A stretch of 64,000 bases of DNA from an uncultured Methylocystaceae bacterium (GCA_937870755.1 CALMZV010000027.1:248001-312000), one strand, 5' to 3'. Numbered from the stretch's first letter, positions 35,728 to 44,832 are shown. The notes: a model not told the origin generated them from the letters alone. Numbers and translations are program-made.

Positions 35728-37464
35728 ATGACGCAGCCCGACCGGCGCTGGCCGGCCGTCAGCCTTGAAGAAACCCGGCGCATTCTCACCGCGCCCGGCG
35801 CGCCATTCGAAATGGAGACGGTCGAGGTGCGCGGCCTGCCGACGCGCGTCTACAAGAACGCGCGCCGCGACCTGCGCGCGATTTTCGATCTCAGCCGCAC
35901 GTGGGATGCGCGCGAATTCATCGTCTACGAAGGAGAGCGTCTGACCTACCGCGCGCACCATCGCGCGGCGTCCGCGCTCGGAATCGCGCTTGCCGGGCGT
36001 TTCGGCGTCGGCAAGGGCGATCGCGTCGCCATCGCCATGCGCAACTATCCGGAATGGTCGATCGCCTTCTGGGCGGCTGTCGCCATCGGCGCCGTCGCCG
36101 TGCCTGTCAACGCCTGGGGCACGGGCGACGATCTGGCCTACGCGCTCAACGATTCCGGCGCAAGGATCGCGTTCGTCGATCACGAACGGCTGGAGCGCCT
36201 GCAGGCGATGCCGGCCGGCGCCCATCGCGCAACCCTCCTCGCCGTGCGCACGCCGCGCGCGGCGCTTGCGGGAACCATCTCGCTCGAGCAGCTCATCGGC
36301 CAGCCGGCCGACTACGACACGCTGCCGGACGAACCGCCCCCCGATCGCGCGATCCATCCCGACGACGACGCGACCATCCTCTACACCTCCGGCACCACCG
36401 GCCGGCCGAAAGGCGCGCTCGGCACGCATCGCAATATCATGTGCAATCTGGTGAACATCGCGTTTGCCGGCGCGCGCGCTTTCGTGCGGCGCGGCGAGCC
36501 CTTGCCGGAACCGCCTGAGACGCAGAAATGCACGCTGCTGCCCGTGCCGTTCTTTCACGTCACCGGTTGCCACTCGGTGCTGATTCCGACGGTCGCCAAT
36601 GGCGCCAAACTCGTGCTCATGCACAAATGGAATCCCGAGCGCGCGCTGGAGCTGATCGAGACCGAGCGCGTGAACGCGACGACCGGCGTGCCCTCCATGA
36701 TCTGGCAGCTGATTGAAAGTCCGGACTTCGCGCACCGCGATCTGTCGAGCATCGAGGCGATTTCCTATGGCGGCGCGGCGGCGGCGCCGGAACTGGCGCG
36801 CAAGGTCACGCAGTTGTTTCCAGGCATCTGGCCGGGCCAGGGTTACGGCGCGACGGAGACCTCGTCCGTCTCCACCTCCAACAGCGCGGAAGATTATCTC
36901 GCCCGTCCGACATCGGTGGGCCCAGCCGTGCCGGGATGCGACGTGCGCATTCTCGATGCGGACGGAAACGTCCTGCCCGCGGGCGGCGTCGGCGAAATCG
37001 CCATTTGCGGCGGCAATGTCATCAAGGGCTACTGGAACAACCCGCAGGCGACCGCGGCCGCGTTTCGCGACGGCTGGTATCGCACCGGCGACATCGGCCG
37101 CATGGACGAAGACGGGTTCGTCTACCTGCTCGACCGCGCGAAGGACATGCTCATTCGCGGCGGCGAGAACATCTATTGCGTCGAAATCGAGGATGCGTTG
37201 CTAACCCATCCCGACATCATCGACGCGGCGGTCATCGGCATCCCCGACCGCGTCCTGGGCGAACTCGTCGGCGCGGTGGTGCAGACGCGCGCAGGCGCGA
37301 CTCTCACGGCTGCGCAGATCGTCGATCACTTGCGGCCGCGCCTATCGGCGCACAAGCTTCCCGTCCGCATCGACATTCGCGCGGAAGAATTTCCCCGCAC
37401 CGCCAGCGGCAAGACGATGAAGAACGTGCTGCGGCGCGAATTCGCCGACACGCAACCCGTATAG
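35728..37464 (+). CDS. AMP-dependent acyl-CoA synthetase
   Basis: 578 residues from ATG 35728. Long N-terminal part typical of FadD-like ligases, then YTSGTTGRPKG, YGATET, hinge LDRAKDMLIRGGEN and lysine in TASGKTMKN. Middle gene of a putative crotonase-ligase-SDR operon, whose products could activate an acid, rearrange or hydrate its enoyl-CoA, and oxidise a hydroxyacyl-CoA. Confidence 0.88.
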   Translation: MTQPDRRWPAVSLEETRRILTAPGAPFEMETVEVRGLPTRVYKNARRDLRAIFDLSRTWDAREFIVYEGERLTYRAHHRAASALGIALAGRFGVGKGDRVAIAMRNYPEWSIAFWAAVAIGAVAVPVNAWGTGDDLAYALNDSGARIAFVDHERLERLQAMPAGAHRATLLAVRTPRAALAGTISLEQLIGQPADYDTLPDEPPPDRAIHPDDDATILYTSGTTGRPKGALGTHRNIMCNLVNIAFAGARAFVRRGEPLPEPPETQKCTLLPVPFFHVTGCHSVLIPTVANGAKLVLMHKWNPERALELIETERVNATTGVPSMIWQLIESPDFAHRDLSSIEAISYGGAAAAPELARKVTQLFPGIWPGQGYGATETSSVSTSNSAEDYLARPTSVGPAVPGCDVRILDADGNVLPAGGVGEIAICGGNVIKGYWNNPQATAAAFRDGWYRTGDIGRMDEDGFVYLLDRAKDMLIRGGENIYCVEIEDALLTHPDIIDAAVIGIPDRVLGELVGAVVQTRAGATLTAAQIVDHLRPRLSAHKLPVRIDIRAEEFPRTASGKTMKNVLRREFADTQPV

Positions 37465-37479
37465 GATGGAGACGCGTTC

Positions 37480-38241
37480 ATGGACCTTCGTTTGCAAGGC
37501 AAGCGCGCGCTCGTCACCGGCGGCTCGAAAGGCATAGGCTTGGCGTGCGCGCAGGCGCTTGTCGCCGAAGGCGTCGATGTGATCATCGTCGCGCGCGACG
37601 CATCCCGCCTCGCCGAGGCGCAGGAGCGCCTCGGTCCCCGCTCGACCGCCTTCGCGGCCGACCTGTCCCGCGACGAGGAGCGCGCCCGGCTCGCCGCCGT
37701 CCATCCCGACATCGACATCCTGGTCAACAACGCCGGCGCGATCCCCGGCGGCAATCTTCTCGCCATGTCGCTCGACACGTGGCGCGATGCGTGGAGCCTG
37801 AAAGTGTTCGGCTACATCCATCTCACGCAGCTATACCTTGCGCGCATGATGGAGAAGCGCGCCGGCGTCGTCGTCAACATCATCGGTCTGGCCGGCGTGG
37901 CGCCGCGATGGGATTATGTGTGCGGTGCGGCCGGCAATGCGGCGCTCATCGCGTTCACCAAGGCGCTCGGCGGCAGGTCGCCGGAGAGCAACGTGCGTGT
38001 CTTCGGCATCAATCCGGCGTCGACCCGCACGGACCGCATCATCGAACTGTCGAAAGCCCGCGCGCGCCAGCGCGATGGCGACGACAGCCGCTGGGAGGAG
38101 TTTCTCCAGGGCCTGCCGTTCGGCCGTCCGGGCGAACCGGAGGAAATCGCGGCGCTCGCCGTCATGCTCGCCTCCGACCGCGTCGCCTATCTGTCCGGCT
38201 CGGTCGTCGACGTCGACGGCGGCGTGCAATATCGCGGCTAG
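37480..38241 (+). CDS. Short-chain dehydrogenase-like protein lacking catalytic Ser and Lys
   Basis: 253 residues. The cofactor motif TGGSKGIG (13-20) and NNAGAIPGG (83-91) are good. The catalytic region reads NIIGLAG with no serine, and Y146 is followed by A150 where the YxxxK lysine should stand (YVCGAAGNAAL). Thus only the tyrosine of the triad remains. The subfamily seems genuine rather than mutated because the surrounding sequence is well ordered; it may bind cofactor and act by another mechanism. Its end overlaps the convergent crotonase gene by four bases. Confidence 0.8.
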   Translation: MDLRLQGKRALVTGGSKGIGLACAQALVAEGVDVIIVARDASRLAEAQERLGPRSTAFAADLSRDEERARLAAVHPDIDILVNNAGAIPGGNLLAMSLDTWRDAWSLKVFGYIHLTQLYLARMMEKRAGVVVNIIGLAGVAPRWDYVCGAAGNAALIAFTKALGGRSPESNVRVFGINPASTRTDRIIELSKARARQRDGDDSRWEEFLQGLPFGRPGEPEEIAALAVMLASDRVAYLSGSVVDVDGGVQYRG

Positions 38242-39029
38242 GCGCCCTTGAAGACCGGCGCGCGTTTTTCGACAAAGGCGCGCGCGGCTTCCTTGTGGTC
38301 GGCCGTCGACATCGCGCGCGTCTGCTGCAACGCCTCGGCGTCCAGCGACATTTCGAACGAGGCGATCTCGGCGAGGTTCAAATTCTGCTTCATGTATCCG
38401 AGCGTGACGGTCGGCCCGTGCGCGAGCGACATGGCGAGGTCGTAGGCCGCCTTCTGCAACTGGTCGTCCGGCACGACCCTGGTGACGAGCCCGTGCGCGT
38501 ATGCCTCGTCGGCCGTCAGCAGCGGGCAGCAGAAGAACAGTTCGCGCGCCTTGGCCGAACCTACCAGCCGCGTGAGCAACCACGTGCCGCCGAAATCGCC
38601 CGGCAGCGCGACTTTTGCGAAGGCGGTCGTGATCTTGGTCGATTTCGCCGCAATGCGCAGATCGCAGGCGAGCGCAAGCGAGAGGCCGCCGCCGGCCGCG
38701 GCGCCGTCGAGCGCGGCGACGGTCGGCTTGCGCATGTCGTGCAACAGCCGCGACACGTCCATCACACGTCGCAGTTCGGACACGCGATGGTCGACCGGAA
38801 CATCCCCGCCCTCGCCGCGCGCCATGCCCTTCACATCGCCGCCCACGCTGAACGTGCCGCCCGCCCCGCGCAACAGCACCGCGCGCGCTTGCGGATTTTC
38901 GGCGGCGCGCCGTACGGCGTCCACAAGGTCGTCCGCCAGTTCCATGCCGATGGCGTTGCGCCGCTCGGGCCGGTTGAGCGTGAGGATCGCCAGACCGTCG
39001 TCCAATTCTTCCGTCACAAACCGCGCCAT
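38238..39029 (-). CDS. Crotonase-fold protein (PaaG-like isomerase)
   Basis: 263 residues. LNRPERRNAIG and TFSVGGDVKG give the fold. Both hydratase glutamate positions are replaced (S117 in GGGLSL; no PE), whereas D145 in LPGDFGG matches the catalytic aspartate of PaaG-type 2-enoyl/3-enoyl isomerases. An isomerase or related role is therefore most likely. Followed 31 bases upstream by a flavoprotein gene on the same strand. Confidence 0.82.
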   Translation of the reverse strand: MARFVTEELDDGLAILTLNRPERRNAIGMELADDLVDAVRRAAENPQARAVLLRGAGGTFSVGGDVKGMARGEGGDVPVDHRVSELRRVMDVSRLLHDMRKPTVAALDGAAAGGGLSLALACDLRIAAKSTKITTAFAKVALPGDFGGTWLLTRLVGSAKARELFFCCPLLTADEAYAHGLVTRVVPDDQLQKAAYDLAMSLAHGPTVTLGYMKQNLNLAEIASFEMSLDAEALQQTRAMSTADHKEAARAFVEKRAPVFKGA

Positions 39030-39060
39030 TTGTCCCTCGTCGTCGAAAAACCGGAAACGT

Positions 39061-40200
39061 TCACGCCATGAAGGCTTCGATATCGCCGACGGCTTCGGCG
39101 AAATCTTCGCGGAATTCCTGCACCACGCTGCGCGCCGAGCGCACGCTTTCGACAAGCCCCACGCCCTGTCCGACGAAATAGGTGACGAGTTCGCGCGCGC
39201 CGGGGTGGCCCTTGTCGGCCGCATCGGAGGCGCGCTGCAACGCGGGTTCGGAGACCATCGACTGAAGCGGCATCGGCAGCGCGCCGGGACTGTCGGGGCC
39301 TTCCCAGGCCTGCGTCCAGGCCGAGCGAAGCTGGCGCGAATATTTGCCGGTGCGCCCCTTGCTGCGCACCGTGTCGCGCGAGCGGGCGGCGACCATCTTC
39401 TCGCGGAACGTCTGGCTCGTTTCGGATTCGGTGGTCGCCAGCCACACCGAGCCGGTCCACGCGCCCGCGGCGCCGAGCGCCACCGCCGCCGCCATCTGGC
39501 GTCCGGTCATGATGCCGCCCGCCGCCAGCACCGGCACATCCTTGATCTTGCGCACCGCGCGCACGACTTCCGGCACCAGCACGATGGTCGAAACCTCGCC
39601 GCAGTGGCCGCCGGCTTCTCCGCCCTGCGCGACGATCACGTCCACGCCCGCCTCCACATGGCGCAGCGCATGTTCGCGTGAGCCGGCGAGCGCGCCGACG
39701 AGCACGCCATGTTTGCGCGCGCCCTCAAACATCTCCGGCGGCGGCAGTCCGAGCGCGTTGACGATGAGCTTGATGGGATGGCGGAACGCGACATCCAGAA
39801 GCCGCAGGCCCTGCGCGCGCAGCAGCGAAGGCGGCTGGGCGACGAACCGGGCGCGCACATCCGCATCGTCGCCGGCGTCCAGCCCGTGCTGCTGCAACAG
39901 GCCGGCCACGAAGCGCACATGCCTGTCCGGAATGTTGCGCATCAGATCGCCGACTTTCGACGGATCCTCTCCGGCCAGCGACATGTTCTCGGGAAACAGC
40001 AGATCGACGCCGTAAGGATGGCCCTCGATATGCGCGTCGATCCATGCAAGCTCGGTTTCGAGTTGCTCGGGCGTGAAATTGGCCGCCCCCAGCACGCCGA
40101 AACCGCCGGCCTTGCTGACCGCGACCACCACGTCGCGACAATGGCTGAACGCGAACAGCGGGAACGGAATACCGAGTTGCTTGCAGAGTCTGTTGTTCAT
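39061..40200 (-). CDS. Nitronate monooxygenase-like FMN protein
   Basis: 379 residues, TIM barrel. GGFGVLGAANF near residue 33 and QGGEAGGHCG with a flavin-binding glycine stretch followed by AAGGI are the family hallmarks. Members oxidise nitronates, or act as NAD(P)H:quinone or enoyl reductases. Here, amid acyl-CoA genes, a reductase role is equally possible. The start is the ATG at 40200; longer frames upstream enter the non-coding gap. Confidence 0.82.
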   Translation of the reverse strand: MNNRLCKQLGIPFPLFAFSHCRDVVVAVSKAGGFGVLGAANFTPEQLETELAWIDAHIEGHPYGVDLLFPENMSLAGEDPSKVGDLMRNIPDRHVRFVAGLLQQHGLDAGDDADVRARFVAQPPSLLRAQGLRLLDVAFRHPIKLIVNALGLPPPEMFEGARKHGVLVGALAGSREHALRHVEAGVDVIVAQGGEAGGHCGEVSTIVLVPEVVRAVRKIKDVPVLAAGGIMTGRQMAAAVALGAAGAWTGSVWLATTESETSQTFREKMVAARSRDTVRSKGRTGKYSRQLRSAWTQAWEGPDSPGALPMPLQSMVSEPALQRASDAADKGHPGARELVTYFVGQGVGLVESVRSARSVVQEFREDFAEAVGDIEAFMA

Positions 40201-40448
40201 CGACCGCCCCTTTGGTCCTGCACGCGGCGCGCCACGGCCTGCAATCGGCGCGCGCGCCCGCCGCATGGCGCCGCCCGTTCGAACCGGGCGGGTCGAACCA
40301 CAGCGACGCCTGAATCGCAAGACGTTTCCCGACTTGCCGGGAGATGCCTGCGGCGTTTCCTCATTCCGGCGCCCATTTCGAGACGGGCGCATCTTGTGGA
40401 CGCGAAAGTAGGATCGAACGAACGCCTGCGTCAACTTGCGCCGCGCCG
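40201..40448. other. Longest intergenic gap, nothing recognised
   Basis: 248 bases between two minus-strand genes. It holds a short dyad TCCCG-N6-CGGGA (40327-40342) without a convincing T run. No conserved open frame, RNA or promoter stands out. Confidence 0.5.
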
Positions 40449-40820
40449 TCACCCCACGAACGTGGTCTCGGTGCAGAAGAAGATGGGCGAACGCGCAAGG
40501 TCGATGAACCTGCGCTCGTCCTCGAGCAGGGCGCGGCCCGCCTCGCGCGCCGCCGGGCTGCGCCGCAAGTCGTGCAGCGCCTCGATGCTGTCGTACCAGA
40601 GTTCCGCCACGCCATCGTAGAACGCCATCGTGGGATCGCGCGACGCGACGAGCGGGTTCAGTCTCTCGTCCTCCAGCCGATAGCTTTGCACATAGCGCCG
40701 GATGCCGAGCGGGCCGGCGAACCCGCGCACCAGCGGTGCGTGGCGGTTGACCCAATGGTCGCGGAACGCCTCGAACGTAAGGCCTTCCTTCCGTTTCAGG
40801 CAAAAGACGAGCTTGATCAC
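40449..40820 (-). CDS. EthD-domain protein (dimeric alpha/beta barrel)
   Basis: 123 residues. Begins with a GTG (40820) behind GGAGGAAAG. FCLKRKEGLTFEAFRDHW and HAPLVRGFA are the EthD hallmark (ferredoxin-like dimeric barrel). EthD proteins support oxidative degradation of ethers and other pollutants or act in ring-forming steps; exact chemistry unknown. Divergent from the MDR reductase at 40909. Confidence 0.85.
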   Translation of the reverse strand: MIKLVFCLKRKEGLTFEAFRDHWVNRHAPLVRGFAGPLGIRRYVQSYRLEDERLNPLVASRDPTMAFYDGVAELWYDSIEALHDLRRSPAAREAGRALLEDERRFIDLARSPIFFCTETTFVG

Positions 40821-40908
40821 TTCTTTCCTCCCCGCGCGGTCGCAGCCGGGAGCTTACAGAGACGGCGCCATCGATTAAAGTCGGCGAACGACATTCGGGA
40901 GAAACGCA

Positions 40909-41922
40909 ATGAAGAACAGGCAATGGGTGCTGCGACGCCGGCCGGAAAGCGACATCGAGCCGGGCGATCTGGAACTGCGCGAAAGCGACGTGCGGCCGCT
41001 GGCCGACGGCGAGGTGCTCTGCCGCAACATCTATCTTTCGCTAGACCCCACCAACCGCATCTGGATGAGCGGTCGCGACCAATACCTGCCGCCTGTGGAG
41101 GTCGGCGCCGTCATGCGCGGAGGGGTGATCGGCGTGGTGGAGCAATCGCGCTCGCAACGCTTTAGGGTCGGCGACATCGTCAAGCCGGTGTTCGGCGCCT
41201 GGGAGCACTATACGATCGCCGGCGAGAAGGCGATGCGGCCGCACAAACCCGCGCCCGATCTGCCTTTGACCGCGCAGATGAGCGTATTGGGCTCGACCGG
41301 CATGACCGCCTATTTCGGAATGCTGGACATCGGCCGGCCGAAGCCGGGAGAAACGGTCGTGGTTTCGGCCGCCGCCGGCGCCGTCGGCTCCATCGCCGCG
41401 CAGATCGCCAAGATCAAAGGCGCCCGCGTCATCGGCATCGCCGGCGGCAGGGCCAAGTGCGACTGGCTGGTGAACGAACTCGGCCTCGACGGCGCCATCG
41501 ACTATAAAGCCGGCGACATCGGCGGCGCGCTCGACCGCCTATGCCCCAACGGCGTCGACGTGAATTTCGAGAATGTCGGCGGCAGGATCATGAGCGAGGT
41601 CGTGGCGCGCATGAACGATTTCGGGCGCATGCCGTTGTGCGGCATGATCTCAACATACAATAACGAAGGCGCGATTCCCGGACCGGAGGATTTCGGCCGC
41701 GTGCTGATGCATCGCCTGCTCATCCAGGGGTTCATCGTCATCGATTACCTGCCGCGCGGCGGCGAGGCGCTGGACCAGCTTGCCGAATGGGTTCGGGCGG
41801 GAAAGCTGAAGTGGAAGGCGCATGTGGTCGACGGACTGGAAAACGCGGCCGAAGCGCTCGGCCTGCTGTTCAGCGGCGGCAACGACGGCAAGCTGCTGGT
41901 GCGCGTTTCGCCGGAACCGTGA
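40909..41922 (+). CDS. NADP-dependent medium-chain reductase (MDR, CurA/leukotriene-type)
   Basis: 337 residues; no catalytic-zinc cysteines. LSLDPTNRIWM, the glycine-rich AAAGAVGS and IGIAGG cofactor site place it with zinc-free double-bond reductases such as CurA and prostaglandin reductases, which reduce 2-enoyl ketones or aldehydes with NADPH. It is followed 70 bases later by a TetR-type regulator on the same strand. Confidence 0.88.
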   Translation: MKNRQWVLRRRPESDIEPGDLELRESDVRPLADGEVLCRNIYLSLDPTNRIWMSGRDQYLPPVEVGAVMRGGVIGVVEQSRSQRFRVGDIVKPVFGAWEHYTIAGEKAMRPHKPAPDLPLTAQMSVLGSTGMTAYFGMLDIGRPKPGETVVVSAAAGAVGSIAAQIAKIKGARVIGIAGGRAKCDWLVNELGLDGAIDYKAGDIGGALDRLCPNGVDVNFENVGGRIMSEVVARMNDFGRMPLCGMISTYNNEGAIPGPEDFGRVLMHRLLIQGFIVIDYLPRGGEALDQLAEWVRAGKLKWKAHVVDGLENAAEALGLLFSGGNDGKLLVRVSPEP

Positions 41923-41974
41923 GGCGTCACGCCGTGGACCCTGCGGCTGGGCTGGTGTATGCGAAAGTGAAGTT

Positions 41975-41986
41975 ACTCGAACGAGT
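41975..41986. promoter_or_regulatory. Perfect short dyad before the TetR gene
   Basis: ACTCG-AA-CGAGT ends seven bases before the proposed TTG start of the TetR gene. Position suits autoregulation, but the arms are only five bases. Confidence 0.3.
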
Positions 41987-41992
41987 CGCGCT

Positions 41993-42796
41993 TTGACCGT
42001 ACACCACCCCCGGCGTCGGGCGTATCGCTCCACGTCCGCCAGCAGAATAGCCGGAAAGGCCGGCGCCGCACGAACAGGCGCCAAGAAGTCGGCCGGCAAG
42101 AAGGCTTCCGGCAAGAAGGCTTCCGGCAAACGAGTTTCCAGCAGGAAGACGCCTGGAAACAAGGCGGTCGCCACACGGGCGGCCGCGAACCCCGGGGCGA
42201 TTGAGAAAGCATCCGGATTCTCCGCACCGAAGGGCCTTGGCGCGCGCCGGGACGGCGGCCGACTGAGCCGGCGCGACTGGATCGTCGCGGGGCAGGATGT
42301 TCTGCGCGAGCACGGCGTTTCCGGTCTGAAGCTGGCGCCGCTCACGCGACGTCTCGGCGTTTCGACCGGCAGTTTCTACCATCACTTCCCGGATTTCGAC
42401 GCTTACCTCGGCGCGGTTGCGGAAGCCTTCAGCATCGACCGCGTGCAAGGCCTGCTCGACCGCGCACGCGCCGAGGGCGTGGACCCCGTCGGCCGCATTC
42501 GCGCGTTGGCGAAGCTCAGCCTGGCCGATCACACATTCGACCTCGATCGCGCCATGCGTGTGTGGGCGACCATGGAGGAGCGCGCGCGGATCGCCATGCG
42601 CCGGGCGGAGGAACTCGTGCTCGCCTTCCTGACGGAAGCCTTCTGCGACCTGGGCTTCTCGCCGTCCGAGGCCAGTCTGCGCGCGGGCGTGCTGCTGTCC
42701 GTCAACGTCATGCCGCTGTCGATGCGCGATCCCAAGACGCGCAGCGCCTTCTTCAAGGACGCGCTCCGGCTGATGATCGAGGCGCGATCCGCCTGA
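41993..42796 (+). CDS. TetR-family regulator with lysine-rich N-terminal tail
   Basis: 267 residues if the TTG at 41993 is the start; the only in-frame ATG upstream lies inside the reductase gene, and none is found before the DNA-binding domain. Residues about 15-75 form a basic, Lys/Ala/Ser-rich tail with pentapeptide repeats (AKKSA, GKKAS, GKKAS, GKRVS at 30-49), like histone H1 or AlgP tails. The TetR helix-turn-helix follows (GVSTGSFYHHF near residue 125), then a ligand domain. It directly precedes the operator-bearing promoter of the 42943 operon, its probable target. Confidence 0.78.
   Translation: MTVHHPRRRAYRSTSASRIAGKAGAARTGAKKSAGKKASGKKASGKRVSSRKTPGNKAVATRAAANPGAIEKASGFSAPKGLGARRDGGRLSRRDWIVAGQDVLREHGVSGLKLAPLTRRLGVSTGSFYHHFPDFDAYLGAVAEAFSIDRVQGLLDRARAEGVDPVGRIRALAKLSLADHTFDLDRAMRVWATMEERARIAMRRAEELVLAFLTEAFCDLGFSPSEASLRAGVLLSVNVMPLSMRDPKTRSAFFKDALRLMIEARSA
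42080..42139. repeat. Four in-frame 15-base repeats encoding a basic tail
   Basis: Units at 42080, 42095, 42110 and 42125; the second and third are identical (GGCAAGAAGGCTTCC). They encode the pentapeptide repeats of the TetR tail. Identity at the DNA level indicates recent slippage expansion. Confidence 0.8.
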
Positions 42797-42840
42797 TCCC
42801 GCCGTCCGCTCTGCAGACGCAGCGCCGGCGCAGGCAGGGC

Positions 42841-42870
42841 TTGCCTACCTAACATAACTTCTCTTATGCT
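42841..42870 (+). promoter_or_regulatory. Promoter with overlapping operator of the 42943 operon
   Basis: TTGCCT (42841-42846) and TATGCT (42865-42870) with an 18-base spacer. Between and over them lies the perfect dyad CATAA-N6-TTATG (42853-42868), and TAACATA as in the promoter at 18187. The TetR gene ends just upstream, making it the natural repressor. Confidence 0.55.
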
Positions 42871-42942
42871 TGCCTGAGCCAGCCGGACAACGAAATCGGC
42901 GGCGATTGCGCTGCGACGCAGCGAACGCGGTGAGGAAACGCC

Positions 42943-44175
42943 ATGAAACCGGATCGTCGCACAGTTCTGGCCGGCGGCGCGGCCGCCTTGAGCATGCCTT
43001 TCGTTCATGTGGCGCGTGCGGCGGGCGAACCGCTGCGCATCGCCATTCTGGCCGACATGAATGGCCCTTACAGCACGCTTGGCGGCGCCGCGGCGGTCGC
43101 GGCCGTCAATCTTGCGGTGGAGGATTTTCGCAAGGAGACCCCCTCCATTCCGGTCGACGTCGTCTATGCCGATTTCCAGCTCAAACCCGATATCGGCCTG
43201 ACGGTCGCGCGCAACTGGCTCGATCAGGGCGGCGTGGACGCCATCGCCGATGTGCCGATGTCCGCTCTCGCGCTTGGACTGACGCAACTGTTGCGCGACA
43301 AGAACAGGGTCGGCCTGTTCACCGCCACCGCGACCGAAGATCTGTCGGGCGCCTATTGCGGCCCCAACCATGTGCACTGGACCTATGACAGCCACGGCAT
43401 GGCGACCGCCGTGGCCAACGCCATCATGGATCGCGGTCTCGACACCTGGTTCTTCATCGCGGCCGACTACGCGATGGGCGCCTCCGTCGTGCGCGACGCC
43501 ACGAAAGTCATCACGGCGCGCGGCGGCAAGGTCGTCGGCACGGTGCGCCATCCCTTCCCGGGTCTCGGCGATTTCTCGAGCCTTCTGCTTCAGGCCCAGG
43601 GCAGCGGGGCGAAGGTCATCTGCTTCGCGAACGCCGGCGACGATCTGATCGCCTGCATCAAACAGGCCGCCGAATTCAAGACCACGTCCAACGGCTCCAT
43701 CCTCACGGCGATGCTGATGGATCTGCCGCAGGTCCATTCCATCGGCCTGAAGGACGCGCAGGGCATGTTCTATTCGAGCGGCTTCTACTGGGAAAAGAAC
43801 GACGGCGCGCGTGCGTTCTCGAACCGCGTGGGCGAGCGGGTCCGCAATTTCATTCCCAGCCAGAACGTCGCCGGCGCCTATTCGGCGGCCCTGCACTATC
43901 TGCGTGCGGCGGCCGTCGTCGGCCATGCGAAAGCGAAAGCCGACGGCGCCGCGGTCGTGGCGCAGATGAAGAAGATGCAGGTGACAGACCCGCTCTACGG
44001 CCCCGCAAACATCCGCGAGGACGGGCGATTGATGAACCCGATCTATCTGCTGCAGGCCAAGACGCCAGCGCAATCGCGGGGCGGATGGGACTACGCGCGC
44101 ATCGCCGGCCAGACGCCGCCCGACAAAGCCTATCGTCAATTGTCGGAAGGCCGCTGTCTCTGGCTGAAAGGCTGA
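42943..44175 (+). CDS. Orphan Liv-type substrate-binding protein with Tat signal
   Basis: 410 residues; GTGAGGA before the ATG. RRTVLA at 5-10 and ARAA near residue 26 form a twin-arginine export signal. The mature part (PLRIAILADMNGPY) has the type I periplasmic binding fold and is related to binding proteins for aromatic or organic acids. No permease or ATPase gene is near, so it must use another Liv permease, perhaps one of the two in this window. First gene of a likely six-gene operon. Confidence 0.88.
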   Translation: MKPDRRTVLAGGAAALSMPFVHVARAAGEPLRIAILADMNGPYSTLGGAAAVAAVNLAVEDFRKETPSIPVDVVYADFQLKPDIGLTVARNWLDQGGVDAIADVPMSALALGLTQLLRDKNRVGLFTATATEDLSGAYCGPNHVHWTYDSHGMATAVANAIMDRGLDTWFFIAADYAMGASVVRDATKVITARGGKVVGTVRHPFPGLGDFSSLLLQAQGSGAKVICFANAGDDLIACIKQAAEFKTTSNGSILTAMLMDLPQVHSIGLKDAQGMFYSSGFYWEKNDGARAFSNRVGERVRNFIPSQNVAGAYSAALHYLRAAAVVGHAKAKADGAAVVAQMKKMQVTDPLYGPANIREDGRLMNPIYLLQAKTPAQSRGGWDYARIAGQTPPDKAYRQLSEGRCLWLKG

Positions 44176-44227
44176 GGAAGCGGCGGCCCGCATCCTTGCG
44201 CGGATCGACGGCGATTGGAGAGAAGGA

Positions 44228-44824
44228 ATGGGGCGGCGCCCTTTCATAGTCGGCATGGGTGGAACGACGCGCGCGGAGTCTTCGAGCGAACTGGCGCTGC
44301 GCCAGTGCCTTTCGGCCGTCGGGCGGCTGGGCGCGCGCACCGCGTGCTTCGCGGCCGACGCGCTCGACCTGCCCATGTACGGCGCCGGACGAATCTCCGG
44401 CAGCGAGAAGGCGCGCGCGCTGGTGGCGGCGCTGCGGGACTGCGATGGAATCGTCCTGTCGTCGCCCGCCTATCACGGCGCCATGTCGGGCCTTCTGAAG
44501 AACGCGCTCGACTATGCGGAGGAATTGCGCGCCGACGCGCGCCCGTATTTCGAGGGGCGCGCCGTGGGCTGCATGGTTTGCGCGTACGGGCCGCAGGCGA
44601 TCGGCGCCACGCTTGCATCCATGCGCACGGTGATCCATGCGCTGCGCGGCTGGCCGACGCCGCTCGGCGTCGGCGTAAATTCGGCGGCCGTGACGTTCTC
44701 GGCCACGGGTTCGTGTTCGTCCGCCGACGTGAACCAGCAGATCGATCTGCTCGCGCATCAGGTCATGAGTTTCGCGAACATGTTCGGGGCCGACCGTCCC
44801 CTGCACGCGGTCGCGGCGCAATAA
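44228..44824 (+). CDS. NADPH-dependent FMN reductase-like flavodoxin
   Basis: 198 residues. N-terminal GMGGTTR, then GIVLSSPAYHGAMSGLLKNALDY, the FMN-binding signature of the SsuE/ArsH/WrbA-like NADPH:FMN reductase family. It could supply reduced flavin to the HpaB-type hydroxylase encoded downstream, alongside the reductase at 50322. Gap to the next gene is nine bases. Confidence 0.87.
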   Translation: MGRRPFIVGMGGTTRAESSSELALRQCLSAVGRLGARTACFAADALDLPMYGAGRISGSEKARALVAALRDCDGIVLSSPAYHGAMSGLLKNALDYAEELRADARPYFEGRAVGCMVCAYGPQAIGATLASMRTVIHALRGWPTPLGVGVNSAAVTFSATGSCSSADVNQQIDLLAHQVMSFANMFGADRPLHAVAAQ

Positions 44825-44832
44825 GGCATGCG

